Part shown: positions 18,392-28,446 of the stretch, piece by piece
How the letters are laid out: the number at the start of each line of letters is the position of its first letter
Numbering within the stretch: the first letter of the stretch is position 1
Source: an uncultured Alphaproteobacteria bacterium
GTDB lineage: Bacteria; Pseudomonadota; Alphaproteobacteria; Rhodospirillales; Rhodospirillaceae
DNA: 64,000 bases
Direction of reading: 5' to 3'
Assembly (NCBI GenBank): GCA_900079695.1
Contig: LT599022.1
Span: 3,106,530-3,170,529 of the forward strand
Translations under genes and position numbers: made by a program
Notes under the pieces: generated by a model
What the model saw: only the letters and a program-made list of their open reading frames with translations
Database searches by the model: none
Told to the model about the DNA's origin: nothing

Positions 18392-19606
18392 TCAGCGTCG
18401 CTTGGCGATCATCTCGATGAAGCGCTCGAACAGATAATGGCTGTCGGTCGGACCGGGAGAGGCCTCGGGGTGATATTGCACCGAGAACACCGGCAGGCTC
18501 TTCGACGCCAGCCCCTCGACCGAGCCGTCGAACAGCGAGCGGTGGGTGATCGTGAGATCGTCGGTCAGGCTGGCCTCGTCCACCACGAAGCCGTGGTTCT
18601 GGCTGGTGATCTCGACCTTGCCGGTGGCGAGGTCCTTGACCGGATGGTTCGCGCCGCGGTGGCCGGTGTCCATCTTGTGGGTCTTCATGCCGAGCGCGAG
18701 GGCGAGCAGCTGATGGCCGAGGCAGATCCCGAAGATCGGCGTCTTCGCCGCGATCAGTTCCCGGATCACCGGCACCGCGTACGCGCCGGTGGCGGCCGGG
18801 TCGCCCGGGCCGTTGGAGAGGAACACGCCGTCGGGCCGGTGACGCAGGATGTCCTCGGCGGTGGCGTCGGCGGGCACCACGGTGACCTTGCAGCCGCTCG
18901 CGGCGAGGCAGCGCAGGATGTTGCGCTTGGCGCCGTAGTCGACCGCGACGACGTGGTAGCGCGGCGCGTCCTGACGGCCGTAGCCCGCGCCGAGGGTCCA
19001 GAGGGTCTCGTTCCAGTCGTAGGTCTGGCGGCAGGAGACCTCCTTGGCGAGGTCCATGCCGTTGAGGCCCGGCCACGCCTGCGCCTGCGCATACAGCGCG
19101 TCGAGATCGAACTCGCCGTTTTCGGCGTGGGCGATCACGCCGTGGGGCGCGCCCGAGGAGCGGATTCGGCGGGTGAGCTGGCGGGTGTCGATCCCGGCGA
19201 TGCCGATCAGCCCGTGCGAGGCGAGCCAACCGGTGAGGGGCGACAGCGCGCGCCAGTTCGACGGCTGGGTGACGTCGGCGCGCAGGATCAGGCCGCGCGC
19301 GAACGGCGTCAGCGATTCGACGTCCTCGGCGTTGGCGCCGACGTTGCCGATGTGGGGGAAGGTGAAGGTGAGGATCTGCCCGGCGTAGGAGGGGTCGGTG
19401 AGGACTTCCTGGTAGCCGGTCATCGCGGTGTTGAACACGACCTCGCCGACGGCGCTGCCCTCGGCCCCGAGTCCCTTGCCCCAGAGCAGGGTGCCGTCGT
19501 TCAGAACCACCACGCCCGTCGCACCGGCGGGGCGCGGAAACGCGCCGAAATCCGGGGCGAACGAAACCGGTTCGGTGGGCTCTGTCGTGCTCATCGAGGT
19601 GACCAT
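18392..19606 (-). CDS. carA: Carbamoyl-phosphate synthase small chain
   Basis: This glutaminase subunit supplies ammonia to CarB. The 404-aa protein has the N-terminal CPSase small domain (GEVVFNTAMTGYQEVLTDPS) and a C-terminal class I glutamine amidotransferase domain. The nucleophile Cys295 lies in GICLGHQLLALALG, and the His/Glu pair in VQYHPEASPGP. ATG at 19606 directly follows AGGAAGG, which is very close; the in-frame ATG at 19594 (MSTTEP) may be used instead. It is divergent from yqeY with a gap of about 200 nt that must hold both promoters. Confidence 0.96.
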   Translation of the reverse strand: MVTSMSTTEPTEPVSFAPDFGAFPRPAGATGVVVLNDGTLLWGKGLGAEGSAVGEVVFNTAMTGYQEVLTDPSYAGQILTFTFPHIGNVGANAEDVESLTPFARGLILRADVTQPSNWRALSPLTGWLASHGLIGIAGIDTRQLTRRIRSSGAPHGVIAHAENGEFDLDALYAQAQAWPGLNGMDLAKEVSCRQTYDWNETLWTLGAGYGRQDAPRYHVVAVDYGAKRNILRCLAASGCKVTVVPADATAEDILRHRPDGVFLSNGPGDPAATGAYAVPVIRELIAAKTPIFGICLGHQLLALALGMKTHKMDTGHRGANHPVKDLATGKVEITSQNHGFVVDEASLTDDLTITHRSLFDGSVEGLASKSLPVFSVQYHPEASPGPTDSHYLFERFIEMIAKRR

Positions 19607-19802
19607 CCTTCCTGTGATGACATGGGAACTGCGTAAACCGCCGTTTCGTAAGCCAAGCCGCCCGCCGCGTCAAGGATTCGCTGCGGCGAGTCACAAGCCA
19701 ATGATTTCAACCCCTTGAGAACGGACTAAGAATTTGAACCCGGAGCGGTTTTGGTCTAGGGTCGTGCCTTTCGGGGTGATCGCAGAAAACGCGGGGGGAA
19801 TC

Positions 19803-20264
19803 GTGTCTCTTCGAACCGGACTCAACGACGCGCTCAAGCAGGCGATGCTCGGCCGCGACGAACTCGCCACTTCGGTCCTGCGCCTGATCCTCGCGGCGCT
19901 CAAGGACCGCGACATCGCGCTGCGTTCCCAGGGACGCGACGACGGTCTCGCCGAGGAGGAGATCGTCGGCATGCTGCAGTCGATGATCAAGCAGCGGCGC
20001 GAGAGCATCAAGATGTACGATCAGGGCGGCCGTCCCGAGCTTGCCGGCAAGGAGGCCGCCGAGATCGCGATCATCGAGGGCTTCCTGCCGAAGCAGATGG
20101 ACGAGGCCGAGATCAAGGCCGCGGTCGATGCCGCGATCGCCGAACTCGGCGCCACCACCCTCAAGGACATCGGCCGGGTGATGACGCTGCTGCGCGAGCG
20201 CCATCCCGGCGCGATGGACTTCGCCAAGGCTTCCGCTGTCACCAAGACGACCCTCGCGGGCTGA
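19803..20264 (+). CDS. yqeY: GatB/YqeY domain protein
   Basis: A 153-aa protein of the YqeY family, related to the tail domain of GatB of the tRNA amidotransferase. Segments are RTGLNDALKQAMLGRDE, TSVLRLILAALKDRDIA, IVGMLQSMIKQRRESI, and EIAIIEGFLPKQMDEAEI. Its role outside GatB is not established, though tRNA-linked function is assumed. The GTG at 19803 was chosen because GGGGGAA lies just upstream and the length then matches the family. It is the first gene of the yqeY-dnaG-rpoD block that is conserved in alphaproteobacteria. Confidence 0.9.
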   Translation: MSLRTGLNDALKQAMLGRDELATSVLRLILAALKDRDIALRSQGRDDGLAEEEIVGMLQSMIKQRRESIKMYDQGGRPELAGKEAAEIAIIEGFLPKQMDEAEIKAAVDAAIAELGATTLKDIGRVMTLLRERHPGAMDFAKASAVTKTTLAG

Positions 20265-20376
20265 GCGGAGCCGGGCCGCCCGGTGCGGCGCTCCCGGTTG
20301 TTCCGCGCGACGCACAATCTGCTTATAGTGCGGCCTGGGCTGGCGATTCCGTTTTGCGGAAAAACCGGATCGGAAC

Positions 20377-20424
20377 GGGTTCGGAGGGCCTGCGGCCCTT
20401 CGCGGGTCCAGGGCGGTGCCCTGG
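20377..20424. repeat. Dispersed double-hairpin repeat, copy 2
   Basis: Two hairpins in the yqeY-dnaG gap: AGGGCC/GGCCCT at 20385-20399 and CCAGGGC/GCCCTGG at 20408-20424, joined by CGCGGGTCC. Order and linker match copy 1 at 891-943, and the second stem shows paired A/T versus G/C changes that keep the pairing. Confidence 0.55.
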
Positions 20425-20448
20425 CCTGTCTTTGTGTGCGGATGAACC

Positions 20449-22254
20449 ATGTCGTTGCCACGCGGATTTCTGGACGAACTGCGCGCGCGGGTGTCGATCG
20501 TCGACGTCGTGGGCAAGAAGGTGCGTCTGATCCGCAAGGGACACGAATATTCCGGCCTGTGTCCGTTCCATAACGAAAAGACGCCGTCGTTCACGGTGAG
20601 CGCCGACAAGGGTTTCTACCACTGCTTCGGCTGCGGGGCGCACGGCGACGTGCTGTCGTTCGAGATGCAGGCGAACGGCCTGTCGTTCATGGAGGCGGTG
20701 GAGCGCCTCGCCGCGCAGGCGGGGCTGGAGGTGCCGCAGTCGACGCCGGAGGAGGCGGCGCGCTCGAAGCGCGCGGCGACGGTGCTGGAGGCGATCGAGG
20801 CCGCCTGCCGGTTCTACGAGCAGCGCCTGAGGATGCCCGAGGGGCGGGAGGCGCTCGCCTACGCCGCGCGCCGCGCGCTGTCGGAGGAGACGATCGGCCG
20901 CTTCCGCCTGGGCTACGCGCCCGCGGGCAACGCCCTGAAGGCGGCGCTGGTGCGCGACGGCCTGGAGGAGGCGCTGCTGGAGGAGGCGGGGCTGGTGGGG
21001 CGTCCAGACGACGGCCGCAGCCCCTACGACATCCTGCGCAACCGGCTGGTGTTTCCGATCACCGACCGGCGCGGCCGGGTGATCGCGTTCGGCGGGCGGA
21101 TCCTCGGCGACGGCCAGCCGAAATACCTGAATTCGCCGGATACGCCGGTGTTCCACAAGGGGCAGGTGCTCTACGGCCTCGCGCAGGCCCGCGCGGCGGC
21201 GCTGGAGCGCGGCCGGGTGGTGGTGGCGGAAGGCTACATGGACGTGATCGCGATGAGCCAGGCGGGGATCGCCGACGCGGTCGCGCCGCTCGGCACCGCG
21301 CTCACCGAAGGCCATCTGGCGGAGCTCTGGAAGCTCGCCGACGAGCCGGTCCTGTGCTTCGACGGCGACGCCGCGGGCCAGCGCGCCGCCCGTCGCGCCG
21401 CCGAGCGGGCGCTGCCGGAGCTCAAGCCCGGGCGGTCGCTGCGGTTCGCCGCGATCGTCGGGGGCAAGGACCCGGACGAACTGATCAAGGCCCAGGGGGC
21501 GGGCGCGATGGAGGCGGTGCTGGCGGAGGCACGGCCGCTCGCCGATCTGTTGTGGGAGATGATCGCGGGCGGGCGCGACGTCTCGACCCCGGAGCGCCGC
21601 GCCGCGCTCGACCGCGACGTCGTCGAGCTGTGCGGGCGGATCAAGGACGAATCGGTGCGCGAGCACTATCGTCGTGAGCTCAAGAACCGCGCCTTCGCGC
21701 TGTTTCGCCCGCCGCGCCCGGCGTGGAGCGGCCCGAAGGGGCGGGGAAAGCGGCCGTGGCGCGAGCCCGAGCCCGGCGCGGTGGCGACGCCGCCGCCCGG
21801 CCGTCCGCGCGACGCCAACGAGTTGCAGCTTGCGGCGGCGCTGACGGTGCGGCCGGTCTACGCGCTCAGGCATCTCGAATCGCTGTTCCGGGTGCGGCTT
21901 GCGGACGACGGCGCCCGCACCTATCTGGATGCGGTGCTGGCGGTGCTCGCGGACGTGACCGAGGATGCCGACGACGCCGCCCTTGCCGCGCTCCTCGCGG
22001 CGCGCCTGCCGGAGGCGGTGCGCGCGCCGCACGTCGAGCACGCCGAACGGTTGCGCCTCGAAGATCTCGCGCCGTTCGATCTCGACGCGCGCATCTCCGA
22101 TCTCGTGGCGACGCTCAAGGACAGGGCGCTCGCCGAGGAAATCGGGGCGGTTCAGGCGGCGATGGAGCGGGAGTTTTCCGAGGTTCTGTGGCTGCGTCTG
22201 CGGGCGTTGCGTCAGGAGCGGGAGCGCCTGCGGGGCCTGGACGGCGAAGCGTAG
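20449..22254 (+). CDS. dnaG: DNA primase
   Basis: This primase makes RNA primers at the replication fork. The 601-aa protein has the N-terminal CHC2 zinc-binding domain with C38, H41, C59 and C62 in CPFHNEKTPSF and HCFGCGAHGD. The catalytic TOPRIM core follows, with VVAEGYMDVIAMSQ and the DGD motif in CFDGDAAGQRAARRAAERA. The C-terminal part after a Pro/Arg-rich linker is the helicase-interacting region. It sits between yqeY and rpoD as in the classical macromolecular-synthesis cluster. Confidence 0.96.
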   Translation: MSLPRGFLDELRARVSIVDVVGKKVRLIRKGHEYSGLCPFHNEKTPSFTVSADKGFYHCFGCGAHGDVLSFEMQANGLSFMEAVERLAAQAGLEVPQSTPEEAARSKRAATVLEAIEAACRFYEQRLRMPEGREALAYAARRALSEETIGRFRLGYAPAGNALKAALVRDGLEEALLEEAGLVGRPDDGRSPYDILRNRLVFPITDRRGRVIAFGGRILGDGQPKYLNSPDTPVFHKGQVLYGLAQARAAALERGRVVVAEGYMDVIAMSQAGIADAVAPLGTALTEGHLAELWKLADEPVLCFDGDAAGQRAARRAAERALPELKPGRSLRFAAIVGGKDPDELIKAQGAGAMEAVLAEARPLADLLWEMIAGGRDVSTPERRAALDRDVVELCGRIKDESVREHYRRELKNRAFALFRPPRPAWSGPKGRGKRPWREPEPGAVATPPPGRPRDANELQLAAALTVRPVYALRHLESLFRVRLADDGARTYLDAVLAVLADVTEDADDAALAALLAARLPEAVRAPHVEHAERLRLEDLAPFDLDARISDLVATLKDRALAEEIGAVQAAMEREFSEVLWLRLRALRQERERLRGLDGEA

Positions 22255-22300
22255 GAAGCACACATTATCCATTTGTCCGGCGGAAACGCAGCGATACAGG

Positions 22301-22329
22301 TTGACAACCGTTCGTTGGCTCCGTAAATC
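22301..22329 (+). promoter_or_regulatory. Probable sigma-70 promoter of rpoD
   Basis: TTGACA at 22301-22306 and TAAATC at 22324-22329 are separated by 17 nt in the dnaG-rpoD gap. The start codon of rpoD is about 117 nt further down. So rpoD can be transcribed apart from dnaG. Confidence 0.6.
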
Positions 22330-22445
22330 AGCCGTTTCAACGTGGCGGCTCCTGTCGTGCGCGCGCAGTTTGTCATGGCGGGCGCAGGGCCGGTTGCACG
22401 TTGGAACCCGTCGTTGTTCCGCCAGCTTGAGGGAGCGGATTTTTC

Positions 22446-24491
<2,046 letters not shown>

Positions 24492-24506
24492 TCCCTCCGA
24501 ACCCCG

Positions 24507-24540
24507 CCGGGGCGCTTCCCGCGCCCCGGTCTTTCCCTTT
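24507..24540 (+). terminator. Intrinsic terminator of rpoD
   Basis: A 9-bp stem CCGGGGCGC / GCGCCCCGG (24507-24515, 24521-24529) with loop TTCCC is followed by the T-rich TCTTTCCCTTT. Confidence 0.8.
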
Positions 24541-24564
24541 ACACTGATCGTGTCCCGGAATCCC

Positions 24565-24640
24565 GGGCCTGTAGCTCAACGGTTAGAGCCGGCCGCTCAT
24601 AACGGTCTGGTTGCAGGTTCGAATCCTGCCGGGCCCACCA
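24565..24640 (+). tRNA. tRNA-Ile(CAU), lysidine type
   Basis: A 76-nt cloverleaf. The acceptor stem GGGCCTG pairs with CGGGCCC and is followed by encoded ACCA. The D-arm is GCTC/GAGC, the anticodon stem GGCCG/CGGTC with loop CTCATAA gives anticodon CAU, and the T-arm is GCAGG/CCTGC. The layout, especially the CTCATAA loop and variable region TGGTT, resembles E. coli tRNA-Ile2, whose C34 is modified to lysidine to read AUA. Initiator features (a C1:A72 mismatch, three G:C pairs in the anticodon stem) are absent. Elongator tRNA-Met cannot be fully excluded. It is the likely former integration site of the element downstream. Confidence 0.92.
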
Positions 24641-24646
24641 GAATCC

Positions 24647-24760
24647 ACAAAACCAGCCCCTAACAGGCTGGTTTTGTTCGTTTATGGTCCATCCAACGTC
24701 TCGCAAACCCTCTGCCCATACACGACAGGCGATACACGAGGGGAAAATGCGGGCGCTAAC
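24647..24760 (+). repeat. Left arm of a 114-bp inverted repeat
   Basis: This segment begins 7 nt after the tRNA and matches the reverse complement of 26806-26919 at 109 of 114 positions with no gaps. It contains a terminator hairpin (24649-24675), a GAGGGGAAA ribosome site, and an ATG at 24747 followed by CGGGCGCTAAC. That is the same promoter region and first codons as the integrase remnant in the right arm. Similarity stops abruptly at 24760, where the transposase fragment begins. Confidence 0.9.
24649..24677 (+). terminator. Terminator hairpin after tRNA-Ile
   Basis: A perfect 10-bp stem AAAACCAGCC / GGCTGGTTTT with loop CCTAACA ends in TTTTG. A second copy with one loop change is at 26891-26917. 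With A-tract and T-tract on both sides it should work in both directions. Confidence 0.8.
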
Positions 24761-25138
24761 GGCACCGAACTCACGTCCAACGCGGTGCTGAGATGGGCCC
24801 AGGATCAGCGGATCGAGTGGCACGACATCGCGCCCGGCAAGCCGATGCAGAACGGCTATGTCGAGGGCTTCAACGGGCGGATGCGGGACGAACTTCTGAA
24901 CGAGACGGTCTTTACCAGCATGGCTCAGGCTCGCGCCGTAATCGCCGCTTGGTGGACCGATGACAACACCACTAGGCCGCATTCGGCCCTGGGATACCAA
25001 ACCCCGGCGGCACGTGCCGCCGAACTCAAGGCAATGGGTGCAGTCCCTCCGCCCGTTCCGGGCTCCGGGGCTACCCCCATTGCTCACACCACGCCTGACG
25101 GCGTAACTTCGGCAAAGGCTCTACTTTCGGCCGGATGA
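24761..25138 (+). pseudogene. C-terminal fragment of an IS3-family transposase (OrfB)
   Basis: The frame has [20 protein letters not shown], then [20 protein letters not shown] and [20 protein letters not shown]. This is the end of the DDE integrase core of IS3-type OrfB, with the final catalytic Glu in [13 protein letters not shown]. The fragment starts right at the second Asp region (the expected D-N before GTEL is missing), so about two thirds of the gene and OrfA are lost. The junction coincides exactly with the end of the left 114-bp arm. The fragment cannot be active alone. Confidence 0.85.
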
Positions 25139-25270
25139 AAGTTCCATAGCAGGTCAAAGCGACCGAATTCATCCCAGGACCTCTACGTACCCACACACCG
25201 TCACCTAATGAGGATCGCTTGACTCCAGGGTGATTTGACATTTGCGAGTTAAGATGCTAAACACTGGCCT

Positions 25271-25720
25271 ATGCTTCAAGATGCACAGGATTTTCTCGCC
25301 CTTTGGAAAGACCTCATCAACAGGGTCGTTTTCTTGGAAAAGCGGTATGTGTTTTGCTACGAAGACCTACGCTTGCACCCTTCGGAGCTTCACGTCCTAC
25401 TGGCGATCCATAATGAGCCCGAGGCCAACGCGACAAGACTGGCCGCCCGACTCGGCGTCACCAAGGGAGCGGTCTCCCAAGCTTTAAAGCGCCTTGAGGG
25501 CAAAGGCGTGATCATCAAGAGCGTTGATCCCTCGCAGAAGAACGAGGTAACCGTTCTGTTTACCACGGTGGGCCGGAGGGCCGTGGAATCCTTCCTGACG
25601 CAACGTAGCGTCGCTCGACAACGCTTCCATAAGCATTTGTCTTCTCTTTCGGAAACTGAGAAAGAGACGCTTCGGCGCTTTCTAGAAGAAGCCACATCAT
25701 TCCTTCCCCTCGGAAAATAG
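25271..25720 (+). CDS. MarR family regulator
   Basis: A 149-aa winged-helix regulator. The DNA-binding part has ELHVLLAIHNEPEANATRLA, then ARLGVTKGAVSQALKRLEGK with a GVTKGAVSQ recognition helix, and a wing near VIIKSVDPSQKNEVTVLFT. Helices at both ends form the dimer interface. Codon use is less GC-rich than the surrounding chromosome, in line with acquisition. A 27-bp perfect palindrome lies 27 nt after its stop and before the SRPBCC gene, so this protein probably represses that gene. The ligand is unknown. Confidence 0.82.
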   Translation: MLQDAQDFLALWKDLINRVVFLEKRYVFCYEDLRLHPSELHVLLAIHNEPEANATRLAARLGVTKGAVSQALKRLEGKGVIIKSVDPSQKNEVTVLFTTVGRRAVESFLTQRSVARQRFHKHLSSLSETEKETLRRFLEEATSFLPLGK

Positions 25721-25747
25721 CCAGAAACGGAGAAGTCTTTTTTTAAC

Positions 25748-25774
25748 CTGTGTGTATAGTATCTATACACACAG
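25748..25774. promoter_or_regulatory. 27-bp perfect palindrome, probable MarR operator
   Basis: CTGTGTGTATAG - TAT - CTATACACACAG: 12-bp arms without mismatch. It overlaps TATAGT and TATACA hexamers that could be -10 boxes on either strand. It lies between the MarR gene and the SRPBCC gene, 60 nt before the latter's start codon. Confidence 0.75.
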
Positions 25775-25833
25775 CATCAAGCCGGAATGTGGCTAGCTTC
25801 CGGCGAACCACGCAACACATACAGGAGATAATC

Positions 25834-26334
25834 ATGAAACTTAGAAAAAGAATTATCAGTAATTACAGCCATTACATCTCGTCTCCCCAAGAAAAAATAT
25901 TTCCAATACTTTGTCCTGTTCGTGAATATGAATGGATTGAATGGTGGAGAGGAGAGTTGATTTATTCGGATTCTGGAGTTGCCGAACCAGATTGCGTATT
26001 CATAGCGGCTCCCTTCGAAACAATTGGCCCGGAAACCTGGACTTGCAGCCATTACGAACCGTCTCGGCAAATCGATTATGTCCGGATGAGCCCTCATACG
26101 GTCATCCGGCTGGCACTGACGCTGGTCCCGTCGGGGACCGGTACCCGCATCACGGCCATGTTCGTAATGACGGCCATCGATGACATCGGAGACACGCTTT
26201 TGAGTGATTTCGACATCACCATCTGCGAGCAGCTTTTCAAGCCGGGCTTCTTGATGCTGGACCACTACTTACGGACGGGCAAAATGCTTGCCGGAACCGA
26301 AGCTGCAGCTCAGGCGGCGACACACGACGTGTGA
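25834..26334 (+). CDS. SRPBCC-like protein
   Basis: A 166-aa protein whose pattern (MKLRKRIISNYSHYISSPQE, a central WWRGELIYSDSG, YVRMSPHTVIRLALTLVPSG and a long C-terminal helix) suits the START/SRPBCC hydrophobic-cavity fold. GTGTRITAMFVMTAIDD matches the usual antiparallel strands before the last helix. ATG at 25834 has AGGAGA 8 nt upstream. The first third is notably AT-richer than the host average. It probably binds a small hydrophobic ligand; catalytic activity is not evident. The palindrome upstream and the MarR gene suggest that the ligand may also be the inducer. Confidence 0.6.
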   Translation: MKLRKRIISNYSHYISSPQEKIFPILCPVREYEWIEWWRGELIYSDSGVAEPDCVFIAAPFETIGPETWTCSHYEPSRQIDYVRMSPHTVIRLALTLVPSGTGTRITAMFVMTAIDDIGDTLLSDFDITICEQLFKPGFLMLDHYLRTGKMLAGTEAAAQAATHDV

Positions 26335-26378
26335 GGCGAGCTCTTTCTTGCCGACAGGTGGACACCCGCCAGACGCTG

Positions 26379-26819
26379 TCAGAAAGACGAGGGCTCGCCG
26401 GTTCCGTCCGCGACCACATGTTCCCGGGAACGGGCGGGTATCTCGAGCCGGGCCACAGCGGAAGAAACGGACGTCTCGCCGGGGGCAATGCAGCCAGGAC
26501 TTCGCCGACTTTTCCGCCCCGTTTGGTGGCATCGGCGAGAGCTTCGCCCCCCTGTCGGGATCAGTGCGTCCATCATCCCCTCGCACAATCCGGGATAACC
26601 CTCAGGGATGATTTGGTCGTCGATCCGATCGAACCGAGCCTGAAGGTCAGCGAGGATCGGCATGGCGAGGCTTCGTGCCCGTTCGATTTCACGGGTCCCC
26701 AAACTTTTCAGATATTCCCGCCTGCCCCCGAATGCGTGTCGCATCCGTGCGGGGATGATTCTGCGCACACGGTAGACCCCAGTGTCGGGAGATTTTTGGA
26801 GGTAGGTTAGCGCCCGCAT
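26379..26819 (-). pseudogene. N-terminal remnant of a tyrosine-recombinase integrase
   Basis: From ATG at 26819 the minus-strand frame reads MRALTYLQKSPDTGVYRVRR, IIPARMRHAFGGRREYLKSL, then GTREIERARSLAMPILADLQ. This is the typical N-terminal arm-binding/DUF6538 region of tRNA-associated phage-type integrases. After about 75 residues the similarity to integrases fades (Pro/Arg/Ser-rich text), and the catalytic R-H-R-Y domain is absent, so the gene is broken. The first codons and upstream region are the right arm of the 114-bp inverted repeat. Confidence 0.65.
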
Positions 26820-26919
26820 TTTCCCCTCGTGTATCGCCTGTCGTGCATGGGTAGAGGGTTTGCGAGACGTTGGTTGGATCATAAACGAACAAAACCAGCC
26901 TGTTATGGGCTGGTTTTGT
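26806..26919 (-). repeat. Right arm of the 114-bp inverted repeat
   Basis: The reverse complement of 24647-24760 with five substitutions and no gap. It comprises the integrase start region and the terminator hairpin AAAACCAGCC / GGCTGGTTTT at 26891-26917. Together the arms enclose 2.0 kb. Confidence 0.9.
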
Positions 26920-27216
26920 TCGGTTATGATCTGTCGCACCTCATCCGGCCGCGTGGTGGTGGCGGATCGCAGGAGGTGTGCCCGCGAACGTCGACGGGAG
27001 CCGCGGGGCCGGGGGTGGATTTTCTCGATTTGAGAACGGGTTGGTTCCTTTGGCGCAGGGAATCTCGCTGGACAAGGCGAATGACGGAATAGTAGTTTTC
27101 GCGTTGCGCCGTTCTCCTGGAAACGCTCCGTCGTCTCGGGCGCCGGGGGCGGCCGATCACCTCGATCCTGCCTCTATATCCATCCCTTCCGTTTGACCCC
27201 TGAGAAGAAAAACGAG
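26920..27216. other. Intergenic stretch without recognised features
   Basis: About 300 nt between the right arm of the inverted repeat and the tandem-barrel gene. I see no coding frame with a start signal, no tRNA remnant and no second copy of the tRNA 3' end that would mark an attachment site. It must hold the promoter of the barrel gene. Confidence 0.4.
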
Positions 27217-28446
27217 ATGAAAATCAGAACGTTCGTCCTCGCCGCGACGGCGCTGACCGCGCTCGGCGTTCAGGCTGCGCTGGCCGAAGAAACGGCCTTC
27301 GACGGCCCTTATGCCGGTGTTCAGTTGGGTTACGGCACCACCCTTTATGATGGAAGCAACCGATCCGCGAACCCCGGGGACACCTACGTCCAGGATTTCG
27401 GCTCGCACAACGAACCGCGCATCGGTGCGTTCGCGGGGTATTCCAAGTCGTTCGGCAAGTTCGTGCTCTCCCCCGAAGCCAAGGTGGTGTACGACCATGC
27501 GGAGATGGAGGTGTGGCCGTCGGCGACCTCGAAATTCTCCCTCGACAAGGAATATCACTTCGGCGCCGGCCTGCGGGCGGGCTATCTCGTCGATCCCGAC
27601 ACCCTGGTCTATGTGCGGGGCGATGCGGTTCGCGCCAAGTTCGCGATGTCGTATACCGGAGACCGGTCGCGCCAGAGCCAGTTCGTGAACGGCTTCGACG
27701 CGGGCTTCGGCGCCGAGGTCGGGGTCGGGAACGGCCTGTTCGTGCGCGGCGAGTACCTGTGGACGGATTACGGCGATTTCGACGGTCAGAACCAGTCCTA
27801 CCAGCCGTTCGAGAGCATGGCGAACATCGCGCTGGTCTACCGCTTCAACGACACCTCCAAGACTTCCGAAAGCAAGGTGGCCGACTTCGGCGGGGCATAC
27901 GTCGGCGGCCAGATCGGCTATGGCGACGCCAACACCAAGGAGCTGCAGTCGGACGCTTCGACGAACGATTCGTTCTATTACGGACGTCCCGCCCACGGCA
28001 TGAACGGCGGCCTCTACGGCGGCTACGGCGTGATGCTCTCGCGCTTCTACGTCGGCGGCGAAGTGGAAGCCAATCTCGCGAACTACGAGATGGAGGAGAA
28101 GGTCGCCGACGGCACCGGCGCAGGCTGGAAGCTGAAGAACACCTACGGCGCGGCGGCCCGCTTCGGCTATCGGGTCGCGGATCGGACGATGATCTACACC
28201 AAGCTCGGGGTGGTGCGCAGCGAGGTCGAGTATCGCGCCACCGGCGTGTCCGATTCCGACGACACTCTGACCGGCGTTCGCGGCGGTCTCGGCATGGAAT
28301 TCGCCGCGACCGACAACGTGATGATCCGCGGCGAATACACGCATACGGCCTACGGCTCGATGCACTATTCGGACGCCGACGGCGAGCCGGACGTGATCAA
28401 GCCCCGCGAAAACCTGTTCCGCGTCGGCGTGGCGTACAAGTTCTGA
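27217..28446 (+). CDS. Outer-membrane protein with two tandem OmpA-like barrels
   Basis: A 409-aa protein with signal peptide MKIRTFVLAATALTALGVQA ending ALA-E. Two similar halves follow. Half one (about 25-210) starts FDGPYAGVQLGYG and ends MANIALVYRF. Half two (about 220-409) starts FGGAYVGGQIGYG and ends LFRVGVAYKF. Each has the length and strand pattern of an 8-stranded OmpA/Opa-type barrel, and each ends in an aromatic beta-signal. The closing segments GLFVRGEYLWTDYG and NVMIRGEYTHTAYG are clearly related. This suggests an internal duplication. ATG at 27217 gives a proper signal peptide. Function is unknown; a lipoprotein gene follows. Confidence 0.8.
   Translation: MKIRTFVLAATALTALGVQAALAEETAFDGPYAGVQLGYGTTLYDGSNRSANPGDTYVQDFGSHNEPRIGAFAGYSKSFGKFVLSPEAKVVYDHAEMEVWPSATSKFSLDKEYHFGAGLRAGYLVDPDTLVYVRGDAVRAKFAMSYTGDRSRQSQFVNGFDAGFGAEVGVGNGLFVRGEYLWTDYGDFDGQNQSYQPFESMANIALVYRFNDTSKTSESKVADFGGAYVGGQIGYGDANTKELQSDASTNDSFYYGRPAHGMNGGLYGGYGVMLSRFYVGGEVEANLANYEMEEKVADGTGAGWKLKNTYGAAARFGYRVADRTMIYTKLGVVRSEVEYRATGVSDSDDTLTGVRGGLGMEFAATDNVMIRGEYTHTAYGSMHYSDADGEPDVIKPRENLFRVGVAYKF

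Noticed and set aside
26920-27216. Search for a second copy of the tRNA-Ile 3' end as an attachment site
   Set aside because: No stretch matching the T-arm/acceptor end of the tRNA was seen on either strand downstream of the inverted repeat.
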